64,000 nucleotides of DNA from a virus. The position numbers were made by a program, and so were the translations under genes. Shown piece after piece: positions 33,377 to 41,100 of the stretch. The notes under the pieces are model-generated. The model had not been told where the DNA came from. It worked only from the letters and a program-made list of their open reading frames with translations, and ran no database searches. The stretch covers positions 39,973-103,972 of the IMG/VR virus record IMGVR_UViG_3300009285_004753. One strand, 5' to 3'. Numbering within the stretch: position 1 is the first letter of the stretch; every line of letters starts with the position of its first letter.

Positions 33377-34807
33377 TCATGCCCCCGCCCGCGGCGTAGC
33401 GCCGGCTTTCTTCAGTGCCAGCCTGAGTGCCTGTGCCGCCCGCTTCCGGTTGGTCTCCGTGCTGATAGCGTCGGTCGCCGGCCGGTCAAGCAGCCACAAG
33501 GCAAACTCCATTGTCTTGCGGTCACTGACCGCGTCGGTCGTCGCGGGGTCGGTTGCTTCGTGCAGCCGAGTGAGCAGGCGGCTTTTCGGTCCCGTAGTCT
33601 TCGCTTCACCGATAGAACTCACGGTAGACTCGTCCCCCCCTGTTTCCGCTATGCGATCGGTACCGATCCGTGCTGCTTTCTGGTAGTGAAGCTCGTCAGG
33701 ATCGCCGTCGTCGTCCAGGCCGACTTCGTCATCGCCTACGAATACGGTCTGCTTGCTGAACTTGTCCTGGAGTTCAGGATCTTCGACGTAACCCTTCAGG
33801 TACGTGTACTCGCTCACGTTGAACCCGTCGAAGCCGCGCTCGACCACGGTTCCGTACTCGCTGTCCTTGCCGCCCGGACCGTACCACGTTGCCGTATCTC
33901 TGACAAACTCGTCAGGCTGCCGGAACGTGTCCTGCTTCGCTGCTTCGGCAAGGAACTGCCGATAGAGCGGGAGCAGGCCCTTGACCGATTCCGACATCAT
34001 GTCGTCCACGGCGGCGTCGGTGAACGATTCGTTCGTCCGCTTCCTGGACTCTGAAATCTTCATCGACTTGATCGCCTCGGGGACGGCCCCCTTCAAACCG
34101 AAATCGGACGGGTTGATCCCGCCGACCTGCACTTCCCGCAGGAATGTGTCCGCCATCTGCTTTGCCGCAGCTTGCCGCGTCGGCTTGGGGAACTGAGCGG
34201 ACCACGAGTGCCCCGGTGTTCCGTGGATGCTGGCGTACTTCTTGGCCCCGGCGTCTGCCAGGTAGAGCCACAAAAGCGGCGCCTTCGTGTGGTCATACTC
34301 ACCCTTCACGATCTTGCGGAGCAGGTTCTGGTGTATCGGTGTCGTCCGCTGCCGGTACAGGTCGCCGTCGTTGTCGATGAAGAGAACGAGTTCATTCGCG
34401 CTGACCGTGTCCTGACCGGAACCCGGAGCATCCCGATCGAAGCGACCCTCGTTCTTCTGCCCCAGCCCCGCGGCGCGTTCCAGTCGGGTCGCCAGCCGCT
34501 GAGCGGACGACTCAGAATTCTTCCGCAGGTTCGCTATTGCTGCGATCAGCGTGTCCCGGTTTACCGCATGCCCGCCGTACAGGAACGATCCTGCGGCGTA
34601 GATCGGATCACTGGCACTGGAGTGCCAGTCCATCATCGCCAGCCCGAGCCGTTTCGCTTCAGCCGGTTCGATGGTGATCAGCGGTTCGTCGCCAGTGTCT
34701 TCATTGACTACGCCGGGACCGGCAGCGGGCTTACTCGTGCTCGGCCTCGACCCGGTCAGGATGGACTTGAACGCGTTGCCTGCGTCAATCTGTTCGTGCA
34801 CTTTCAT
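33377..34807 (-). CDS. Head-associated protein with candidate protease sites, 476 aa
   Basis: Not recognised. The first half includes an AKRLGLAMMDWHSSASDPIY segment and helices; the second half is charged and mostly helical. Several (I/L)-x-E followed by A sites are present (FLAE-A, SIGE-A, RLHE-A), as in substrates of T4-type prohead proteases. GGAGG lies 8 bases before the ATG. Position near capsid genes suggests a processed internal or scaffold-like head protein. Confidence 0.65.
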   Translation of the reverse strand: MKVHEQIDAGNAFKSILTGSRPSTSKPAAGPGVVNEDTGDEPLITIEPAEAKRLGLAMMDWHSSASDPIYAAGSFLYGGHAVNRDTLIAAIANLRKNSESSAQRLATRLERAAGLGQKNEGRFDRDAPGSGQDTVSANELVLFIDNDGDLYRQRTTPIHQNLLRKIVKGEYDHTKAPLLWLYLADAGAKKYASIHGTPGHSWSAQFPKPTRQAAAKQMADTFLREVQVGGINPSDFGLKGAVPEAIKSMKISESRKRTNESFTDAAVDDMMSESVKGLLPLYRQFLAEAAKQDTFRQPDEFVRDTATWYGPGGKDSEYGTVVERGFDGFNVSEYTYLKGYVEDPELQDKFSKQTVFVGDDEVGLDDDGDPDELHYQKAARIGTDRIAETGGDESTVSSIGEAKTTGPKSRLLTRLHEATDPATTDAVSDRKTMEFALWLLDRPATDAISTETNRKRAAQALRLALKKAGATPRAGA

Positions 34808-35100
34808 CTCTTGCCTCCAACTCTCACAACATACTCAATAAGGTAGTCCAGTCCTTCAAGCACTTCGGGTCTGGTGTAGAATCGTACATCTTCCTGAAGA
34901 TGCCCACGTGCAGCGAGTAGGGCCGCCGCAACATCGCTGGTTGATGCAAGCGGTCGGCGGAACAACGACTTCGACGCCAGCACCCCCTCGGCAATATCCG
35001 CATCGAATGTATCAGTGAGCGCTTCGTGTAGTACCTGTTCCGGTCGGCCCCCGTCAACCACCGCCTGTACCAGGTCTCGAACGAGGTCTTCATCCATCAT
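34804..35100 (-). CDS. Small helical protein between neck and head genes, 98 aa
   Basis: Not recognised. Entirely helical by composition, acidic at the N-terminus (MMDEDLVRDLVQAVVDGG) and basic at the end. Coupled on both sides by 4-base overlaps. There is no Cys pair or membrane segment. Confidence 0.65.
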   Translation of the reverse strand: MMDEDLVRDLVQAVVDGGRPEQVLHEALTDTFDADIAEGVLASKSLFRRPLASTSDVAAALLAARGHLQEDVRFYTRPEVLEGLDYLIEYVVRVGGKR

Positions 35101-35801
35101 GCCCTCAGCGGCACGCCGATCTCGCCGATCCTGTTACGCAGTTCCTGCTCCAACAGCGGCAACTCGTCCTTTGCTTCCTGAAGCAGGGCGGGACCGTCCA
35201 TTTGAAACTCGTGCTCGGCCCCGCGGACGACGGCGTACTTCGACCGCTGTCGCCCGAGCGGCATCTTCGCCGTCGCCAGCGTGTACCGCAGAAACCAGTC
35301 CTCGTCATCAGGCAGTATATCCGTCACAGCCCGATCTTCCAGATACGTGTAGACGCCGGTCGTACTCTCAGTAACGTTGGATGCGATCCACAGCGTGTGT
35401 GTGTCACGCTCCCAATCCCACTCCAGATTTGCCGACAGTACCTGTGCCGCTAGAGCCAAGTGCGCTCGGTCCGTAATGAACTCGTCGAGTCTGAGCGGCT
35501 GTCGAACCATCTGATACGGGTTGAAGATGTCAACCGACGCAAGAACCGGACGCGCACGCGGCTTCAGTTGGAAGTCTACCAGACCTTTACCGTATGTCGT
35601 CAACACGTATTTCTGTACTCCGGCTGTCACGGCGATCTGTGCTTCCTTACGAAACGGGCGATACCGATTGTACAGCCGCAATGCTTGATTCTGGCACTCA
35701 GTGATCATGTTCGGTGTGAGTTCGACCACGACACCGGACGTGGTGTCCTGGCCGAGCATCCGCTTGACGTAATCACTTACGATAGTTGCTGAGAGTGCCA
35801 T
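35097..35801 (-). CDS. Neck / head-tail adaptor protein (probable)
   Basis: A 234-residue protein just downstream of the capsid gene. It has an N-terminal helix, YNRYRPFRKEAQI, a strand GVQKYVLTTYGKGLVDF, a paired strand LEWDWERDTHTLWIAS, and the C-terminal signature DWFLRYTLATAKMPLGRQRSKYAVV...QMDGPALL...EL-x-x-LE-x-x-L. This layout is common in neck/adaptor proteins of myoviruses, which connect portal to tail. Identification rests on recalled pattern, not on a search. Confidence 0.65.
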   Translation of the reverse strand: MALSATIVSDYVKRMLGQDTTSGVVVELTPNMITECQNQALRLYNRYRPFRKEAQIAVTAGVQKYVLTTYGKGLVDFQLKPRARPVLASVDIFNPYQMVRQPLRLDEFITDRAHLALAAQVLSANLEWDWERDTHTLWIASNVTESTTGVYTYLEDRAVTDILPDDEDWFLRYTLATAKMPLGRQRSKYAVVRGAEHEFQMDGPALLQEAKDELPLLEQELRNRIGEIGVPLRA

Positions 35802-35820
35802 GTATTAGTGAGTGCTGCGA

Positions 35821-35867
35821 CTTGGGCCGGGAGACCCGGCGTCAGGGGGGAGGCCCCCCAGCCCAAG
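35821..35867 (-). other. Branched stem structure after the capsid gene
   Basis: A perfect 7-base outer stem (CTTGGGC, 35821-35827, with GCCCAAG, 35861-35867) encloses two hairpins: CCGGG/CCCGG (35827-35831, 35835-35839, sharing one base with the outer arm) and GGGGGG/CCCCCC (35845-35850, 35854-35859). It begins 19 bases after the capsid stop. It may end transcription partly or protect the capsid mRNA's 3' end. There is no U-run. Confidence 0.45.
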
Positions 35868-35885
35868 CGCGGGGACTGACGAACG

Positions 35886-37301
35886 TTACACCGGGAGCGA
35901 AGTACAGGTGCCAGTGCAGTAGAACCCGCCGTCCACGACCTTCTTGCCATACCTGCTCCAGATGCCGAAGCGGGTGAGGAAGTCGGTCAGGGTGACGGGC
36001 GGCACGTGCTCGAACATCTGGTACGGGGAGAAGATGTACCCGGTATCCCACATTTCCTCGCCCTTGTGCCCCATGCAGTACGTCGCGCGGGCCATGTACG
36101 AGTTGATGTAGACTTCCCAGGTTCCGTTCAGCGTTCCGATGTGCTGGATGCCGCGGCCGGAGATCTTCTTGCCGTTGCCCTTGAAACCAGGCAAGGTCTC
36201 GATGACGTTGCAGACACCGACGCCGGCGACAATCCAGTCACCGCGTGCACGCTGCGTGGTCTCGTAAATCTTGTTGCTAGCACCGACCAGCGTGTCCACG
36301 ATCGACAGCTTGTGCTCGGTGTACGACACTCCGGCGGGGGGGGTGGCACTCCACGCCACCTGCTGGTTGGTAGCAATCCTGATGCAGTCGTTGATGACCT
36401 TCTGGTCGATCTCGAACTTGGCCTGGCTCACCTGCGCTGACATCAGTTCGACATCGGCCGACTTGCCGTGCACAACCCTGAAGTCCATCGCCGATTCAAG
36501 CGACAACTTGCTGATCAGCTTGTCAGTGACTGCGGTCACCGGCGAACCGGTGATCACGAAGTCAAGCTCGGCCTGAAGGCTATTGCCTTCGTTGTCATAG
36601 TCGTATGTCACGACGACGGCAGCGCCCGCGGTGGGAGCGGCAGTCCAGGTGATCGAGTACGCCCCGGTCGAGTAGTTGATCGTGCCCGTGCCGGAACCGG
36701 AGAGCACACCAGCGCCGTTGTCGGTCACGATCTGCGTATCGCCGTCGGAGAACAGCATGGTACCGGAGTGAACCGGAACCCATGACAGCGTACCGGCGAA
36801 TACCTGCGTGGCACCGTCACCGGTACCGATCGACTCGCCTTCGATGGTCTTCGACCCGAAGTTCGTGCTCGGGTTGGTCAGGATGTCCTGCCCCGCCTTC
36901 GCTGCGCCCTTCGTGACGCCGTACAGGAACTTCATAAAGAAGACCATCGACGTCGGGCCGTTCATCGCCTGGATGGAGACCAGGTCGTGAGCGATCAGGT
37001 TCGGGAACACCGCAGCGATGACCGGGTAGGACCAGCGGTCGAACGAGCCGACGTAGGAGAGACGGGTCGTCTCTTCCAGACTCCGGTAGTACACGTTCTG
37101 GTTGTGGAGGAGGAGGGCGGTCTGCTGCCGCTTCTTCTCGTCTTTGATCCCCTCCAGCAACTCGCCCATCGTCCACTTCATCGTGTTGCCGTCGGGCATC
37201 TTGCCCTCGTACAGGCAACGGTCCTTGCGGCTGACCAGCGACTCGCAGAGATTCTGGTTCTCCGTTACGCCGCGTTTGTACTCTTCGGAAAGGATGATCA
37301 T
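35886..37301 (-). CDS. Major capsid protein (T4 gp23-like) with inserted beta domain
   Basis: A 471-residue protein. The gp23-type landmarks are VIAAVFPNLIAHDLVSIQAM (about 94-113), TSMVFFMKFLYG (118-128) and a C-terminal SPYQMFEHVPPVTLTDFLTRF block. Residues about 158-236 are an inserted shared beta domain (GTGDGATQVF, TDNGAGVLSG, GTINYSTGAYSITW). A possible maturation site, ELLE followed by G, lies at residues 48-51, similar in position to the cleaved N-terminal part of T4 gp23. AAGGAG precedes the ATG. The protease gene is next upstream and neck genes follow. Confidence 0.88.
   Translation of the reverse strand: MIILSEEYKRGVTENQNLCESLVSRKDRCLYEGKMPDGNTMKWTMGELLEGIKDEKKRQQTALLLHNQNVYYRSLEETTRLSYVGSFDRWSYPVIAAVFPNLIAHDLVSIQAMNGPTSMVFFMKFLYGVTKGAAKAGQDILTNPSTNFGSKTIEGESIGTGDGATQVFAGTLSWVPVHSGTMLFSDGDTQIVTDNGAGVLSGSGTGTINYSTGAYSITWTAAPTAGAAVVVTYDYDNEGNSLQAELDFVITGSPVTAVTDKLISKLSLESAMDFRVVHGKSADVELMSAQVSQAKFEIDQKVINDCIRIATNQQVAWSATPPAGVSYTEHKLSIVDTLVGASNKIYETTQRARGDWIVAGVGVCNVIETLPGFKGNGKKISGRGIQHIGTLNGTWEVYINSYMARATYCMGHKGEEMWDTGYIFSPYQMFEHVPPVTLTDFLTRFGIWSRYGKKVVDGGFYCTGTCTSLPV
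36594..36830 (-). other. Inserted surface-type domain within the capsid gene
   Basis: Encodes capsid residues 158-236. The same pattern (G-D-G-A-x-x-x-F, D-x-G-x-G-x-(L/I), G-T-(I/V)-N-Y-x-T-G-A) recurs at the C-terminus of the protein at 28404-29339 and in the protein at 54940-55620. It interrupts the gp23-like sequence without disturbing its flanks, as expected for an outward-facing loop insertion. Confidence 0.7.
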
Positions 37302-37329
37302 CGTATACTCCTTGGGTTTGAAGTCGTTG

Positions 37330-39687
37330 TCACCGCTGGACCTTGCTCCGGAAGATCGACATGATGTCTGCTGTTGCGGACACAGGCGAATTCAGGACGG
37401 GAAGTCCAGTATCCACACCCCGGTTCTGTCCGGGGAGAGGTTCACGTGAAGTAGAGTCGGCGGCTTCGTTCACATTCCGCCTGTTCCGCTTGATCTGCTG
37501 CATCGCCCGCTGCTTGGCTCCGCCGACACGGCGCGTCCGCTTGGCTTCGTCCTTCGACGACTCGTCGTCGGTTCCCCAGAAGCCGTAATCACTGCCGTCG
37601 CCCTCGGAGGCGCCGAAGTAGTGACCGGCGGGGGCGTGCTCGTCCAGGGCATCGAAGAGTTCAGCGAGGATGTCGGACGCAAGGTCCGACTGCCACCAGT
37701 CATCGTCTGCGCCCAGGTCGGACAGCGGTGTCTTCGCTGCATCCTTGATTTCCTGCTGGACCTGTTTCGCTTTGTCGGCGTCGAGATCCTCCAGTTCGTC
37801 CAGGAAGCGGGGAAGCAGATCCTGAAGCCGCATGGTGCCCCAGGAGATCGAACCGGGCGTCCCTGTCTTCTTTCCCGTGTCAGCAGCGGGAGGCGTGCTG
37901 GATTCCGGCGGCGGTGTCTCTTCGGCCTCGTTGATCTTCGCCTTCACGGCGGAACGTGCCGCTTCGTTGGTTGTGACGGACGCGAGCAAGCTGTCCAGGT
38001 CCGACTGCGGTACCGTCTTGGCCTGCGCACCGCCGAGCCAGCGGTTGATGTGCCGCGTAGTCGTGCTCGACCATGCCTTGTCGGTACGGAAGTTTTCGCC
38101 GCCCTTTGAATACGCTACGGGCGTCCTGTACGAGAACAGGATACGCGTGCCTCCGACGACGACCTCGTTCACATTCGGTCCGATCGGCGTCAGGCCCACA
38201 CCCTCAGCGATCTGCTGCGGTTTGCGGTCTTCCTTCAACATGGAGTACGCCGGCGGTTTGCCCTTGGCATAAGCAGCACGAGCGATCAGCTTTCCGGTGC
38301 CATCCTTGTACTCCAGGACCGCCGTGTCGGGGTCAGTCGTATTCGGCTCGCCCTTCAGTCCTGCGACAGCACGAGAGAATTCCTCCTGTGTCGTCGCTTT
38401 CAGCGCGGGTACCTGTTCGTGAATCGGCTTCGCTGCGGAAACGGCAGCACCGCCCGTCTCACTCAGCGTCTTCCACACGCGGCGGACGTCCGACTTCGTC
38501 TTGCACTCACCGAGCAGGCGGCGCGCCATCGGGGCGAACGCGGGCTTCGTGTGCCGCAGCACAGCACCGGCAACACGCGCCGTTTCTCTCTGGTTGAGCG
38601 TGTCAAGCAGCGCTTCGAGAATGCGGCCCTCGGCCTTGGCGCGAGATTCGTACAGTTTGTACCGCTGAAGCATCTGAAGAGAACTGCCCAGCAGCCGTTC
38701 TGCCGATTCAAGCCGCTTCGCCAGCATGACATTATCCTGTGCCGATTCTGCAACAGGGCGAATTGCTGTTCCAGTTGCATTGCAATGCGGGCACGTCAAC
38801 GGCCCGCCTTCAGGCAGCGATCTGCCGTCGCGCACGAACTCTTTGTGACACGATTCACACTTGTACTTCTTCGACGCCGCCTGTGACATCACAAAAGCGA
38901 TGTCCTTTTTCATGCTGTCCGTGGCTTCGGTAAGTGCGGTGATCGCTGTCATTACTCGTTCGATTTCTGCGTGCGGCATAGCGGCCCCTTCCCCATTGGC
39001 TCTCTGCGAGAGCTTGGCGAGAGCATGTTCTACCAATACGGAGTCTCGGATCTCCGCCCCTAACGACGCACATTTTTCAATCACCTTAGTGTCAGTGGCC
39101 TCGTTTATCAGTTTCAGCAGCGGTTCGCGCACACGCGTTCGTTCCTCGGCCTCTTTCGCTTCGGAGAGCACACGTGGGTACGCTCCGGGGGTGGACGGCT
39201 CCAAAACGAAGTCCCAGGTAGACAGCGCGTAGTCTGCTTCGTTCACGACTTCAAGCCCGTTCTCGACAATAGTCGATCCTTTACCTCGGGATGACGTTCC
39301 GAGACCGGCCTTCGCGCGGTGCAGCGTAGCGGCAACGTGCCCGTGCGGTGTGTCGAGAATGTCATACTGGCAGTACACCGACCCGTCAGGTTCCAGCCGC
39401 GCTTCGGTAACGATATGCGACACGTCTTCGGGTTTCGACGCGTCTTCATCTTTCGGGTGTCCCAACTTCCCGAACATCCGACGTTCGGCGATCTTTGTCT
39501 TAATCGCGGGATCGTTCAGCGTTTTCTCCCACAGGGACCGCTTGTACACCCTGTTGTTCTCGTTCTTCGTATCGGACGTCTGCGAGCGCCCACCGACGCG
39601 CATGATGATGCCGGGCGGCAGTGATCTGCGGTCTTCGGTCATCACCGTGTAGCTCGGATAGTAAGTATCGACGATAGGCTGTAGCAT
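37330..39687 (-). CDS. Prohead protease (T4 gp21-like) fused to scaffold-like regions
   Basis: A 785-residue protein. Residues 1-175 match T4-type prohead proteases: LPPGIIMRVG, NRVYKRSLWEK, KLGHPKDED (candidate His 77), DILDTPHGHV, GLGTSSRGKGS (candidate Ser 132 or 133) and WDFVLEPSTPGAY. There follow helices, a zinc ribbon (C277, C280, C299, C302), a coiled coil, a domain around 510-550 (LFSYRTPVAY...TTTRHINRW), an acidic region and a basic end. Many (I/L)-x-E sites (after 176, 196, 254, 495, 587) suggest self-processing. T4 gp21 is much shorter, so scaffold functions seem joined to it. AGGAGG precedes the start. Confidence 0.85.
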   Translation of the reverse strand: MLQPIVDTYYPSYTVMTEDRRSLPPGIIMRVGGRSQTSDTKNENNRVYKRSLWEKTLNDPAIKTKIAERRMFGKLGHPKDEDASKPEDVSHIVTEARLEPDGSVYCQYDILDTPHGHVAATLHRAKAGLGTSSRGKGSTIVENGLEVVNEADYALSTWDFVLEPSTPGAYPRVLSEAKEAEERTRVREPLLKLINEATDTKVIEKCASLGAEIRDSVLVEHALAKLSQRANGEGAAMPHAEIERVMTAITALTEATDSMKKDIAFVMSQAASKKYKCESCHKEFVRDGRSLPEGGPLTCPHCNATGTAIRPVAESAQDNVMLAKRLESAERLLGSSLQMLQRYKLYESRAKAEGRILEALLDTLNQRETARVAGAVLRHTKPAFAPMARRLLGECKTKSDVRRVWKTLSETGGAAVSAAKPIHEQVPALKATTQEEFSRAVAGLKGEPNTTDPDTAVLEYKDGTGKLIARAAYAKGKPPAYSMLKEDRKPQQIAEGVGLTPIGPNVNEVVVGGTRILFSYRTPVAYSKGGENFRTDKAWSSTTTRHINRWLGGAQAKTVPQSDLDSLLASVTTNEAARSAVKAKINEAEETPPPESSTPPAADTGKKTGTPGSISWGTMRLQDLLPRFLDELEDLDADKAKQVQQEIKDAAKTPLSDLGADDDWWQSDLASDILAELFDALDEHAPAGHYFGASEGDGSDYGFWGTDDESSKDEAKRTRRVGGAKQRAMQQIKRNRRNVNEAADSTSREPLPGQNRGVDTGLPVLNSPVSATADIMSIFRSKVQR

Positions 39688-39696
39688 ATCTGCCTC

Positions 39697-41100
39697 CTAG
39701 TTTTCCGGTAGGTCCAACTGTGTAGCCAGCAACGCCGCGTATTCACGGGTCCACCAGCCGACATTTGCAATTTCAAACAGGGTTGTACGCGTCCCCCGCA
39801 GTACGCTGTGGATCTGATTGTCTGCGGTAACCATGGCCCGCGCTTTCTGCACGAACTGCGTGAACCATGATGTCAGGCTTTTCGTTGTAATTGCTTTGAC
39901 CTCCGGCGAAACAACGAGATCGGCGACTGCGCGTAAGAAACTTTCCAGCAGATTCCGCGACGATGTGCTGCCCCCGCCCTTCAAGACGTCTGACGGGATG
40001 TAGCCTTGGATCACGTCCACTGTCAGGCCGAGCGTTGTTTGCACTTCTTTCGTTGTCGTATTACCGACAATAGACCGGAGCACGACGGCGAAAACCCGGC
40101 CGATGCCCGGCTGTAATGCGCGCTGCACTGTAGCGCGGAACAGGCCGGATAATAGGCTCTTGCGGAATGCTGGATCAAACTCACCCCCCAACTGCTGACG
40201 GAGCACCGACACAAAATGCAGGATACCCTCCATCGGACCGGGATGCGCCATACTCTGCATCCACGGAGCGAATACCTGCATGAGGAGATGCCGTACCGTT
40301 GCTTCCATTTCCGCTATCCCAGCCGATGCCAGCTTTGCGGCCAGATCAGACGCATCGGTGTAGCCGGGAGTACCGAACAGGCGTAACCGCTTCAACCACG
40401 CGTGTGTCTGCGGTGTAACGTAGGCGGCAGCGCCGGATTCGTATTCCTTGTTATCGAGCACTTCCAACACATGCAACGGGCGCATCGAGAAGAACACCGC
40501 TTGCGTCGGTTCGTTACCGTGTATGACTGCCAGCCCCGGATCAAGAACACCGTCGAACCCAAGAATTGAGCGAAAAACAGAGTTCCACTTGTTCGGGTTG
40601 TTGGCTACCAGCAAGCGGGTCACGTTCCAGAGTTTACCGGCAGGTGTACCCACTCGGGCACAGCGTTCCCAAGCGGGAAAATCGGAATCCATTCGCTCTT
40701 GCGCCTCAGCCGCTGACGCCGTAGATCCGTCTGCTTTGTACCGCGCTAATGTAGGCTTCATCGCGGCGTACTGTGCTGGTGTCAGGGACTCCAGGTTCAA
40801 GAAGTTTGTATCCGGCTTCACCTGTAACACGTACACCAGTGGGCGGGATTGACCGTAGGGCACGCGCATCTGACCGTGTTGAATGGCGTAGTCGATGGGA
40901 TACGCGTAGATGCCGTTCGGCGTGTTGAATGTAGATTTCGGGTTGATGCCGATCTTCGGAGCACCACCAACAGGATCACGGAACGACACGAACACGTCAG
41001 CACGCCCTCTGTACTTCGCTAGCCGATCAGAAACAGGCTCACGCGGCAGATCAACAGCACGCCGTTCGACCAGTGACTGGAATGTAGACAGCGCAGTCAT
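39697..41100 (-). CDS. Packaged-protein candidate, ART-like paralogue 1
   Basis: A 467-residue member of a three-gene family (with 41097-42971 and 52328-54169). The N-terminus MTALSTFQSLVE ends in L-V-E, a probable prohead-protease site. The conserved block has FVSFRD (37-42), GINPKSTFNTPNGIYAYP (51-68), PYGQSRPLVYVL, GKLWNVTRL and IHGNEPTQAVFF with Glu 197. These resemble the three ART motifs of the protein at 45361-46839, with Ser in place of the usual His. The C-terminal half is helical and divergent. Function inferred: injected effector, possibly catalytically altered. Confidence 0.6.
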   Translation of the reverse strand: MTALSTFQSLVERRAVDLPREPVSDRLAKYRGRADVFVSFRDPVGGAPKIGINPKSTFNTPNGIYAYPIDYAIQHGQMRVPYGQSRPLVYVLQVKPDTNFLNLESLTPAQYAAMKPTLARYKADGSTASAAEAQERMDSDFPAWERCARVGTPAGKLWNVTRLLVANNPNKWNSVFRSILGFDGVLDPGLAVIHGNEPTQAVFFSMRPLHVLEVLDNKEYESGAAAYVTPQTHAWLKRLRLFGTPGYTDASDLAAKLASAGIAEMEATVRHLLMQVFAPWMQSMAHPGPMEGILHFVSVLRQQLGGEFDPAFRKSLLSGLFRATVQRALQPGIGRVFAVVLRSIVGNTTTKEVQTTLGLTVDVIQGYIPSDVLKGGGSTSSRNLLESFLRAVADLVVSPEVKAITTKSLTSWFTQFVQKARAMVTADNQIHSVLRGTRTTLFEIANVGWWTREYAALLATQLDLPEN

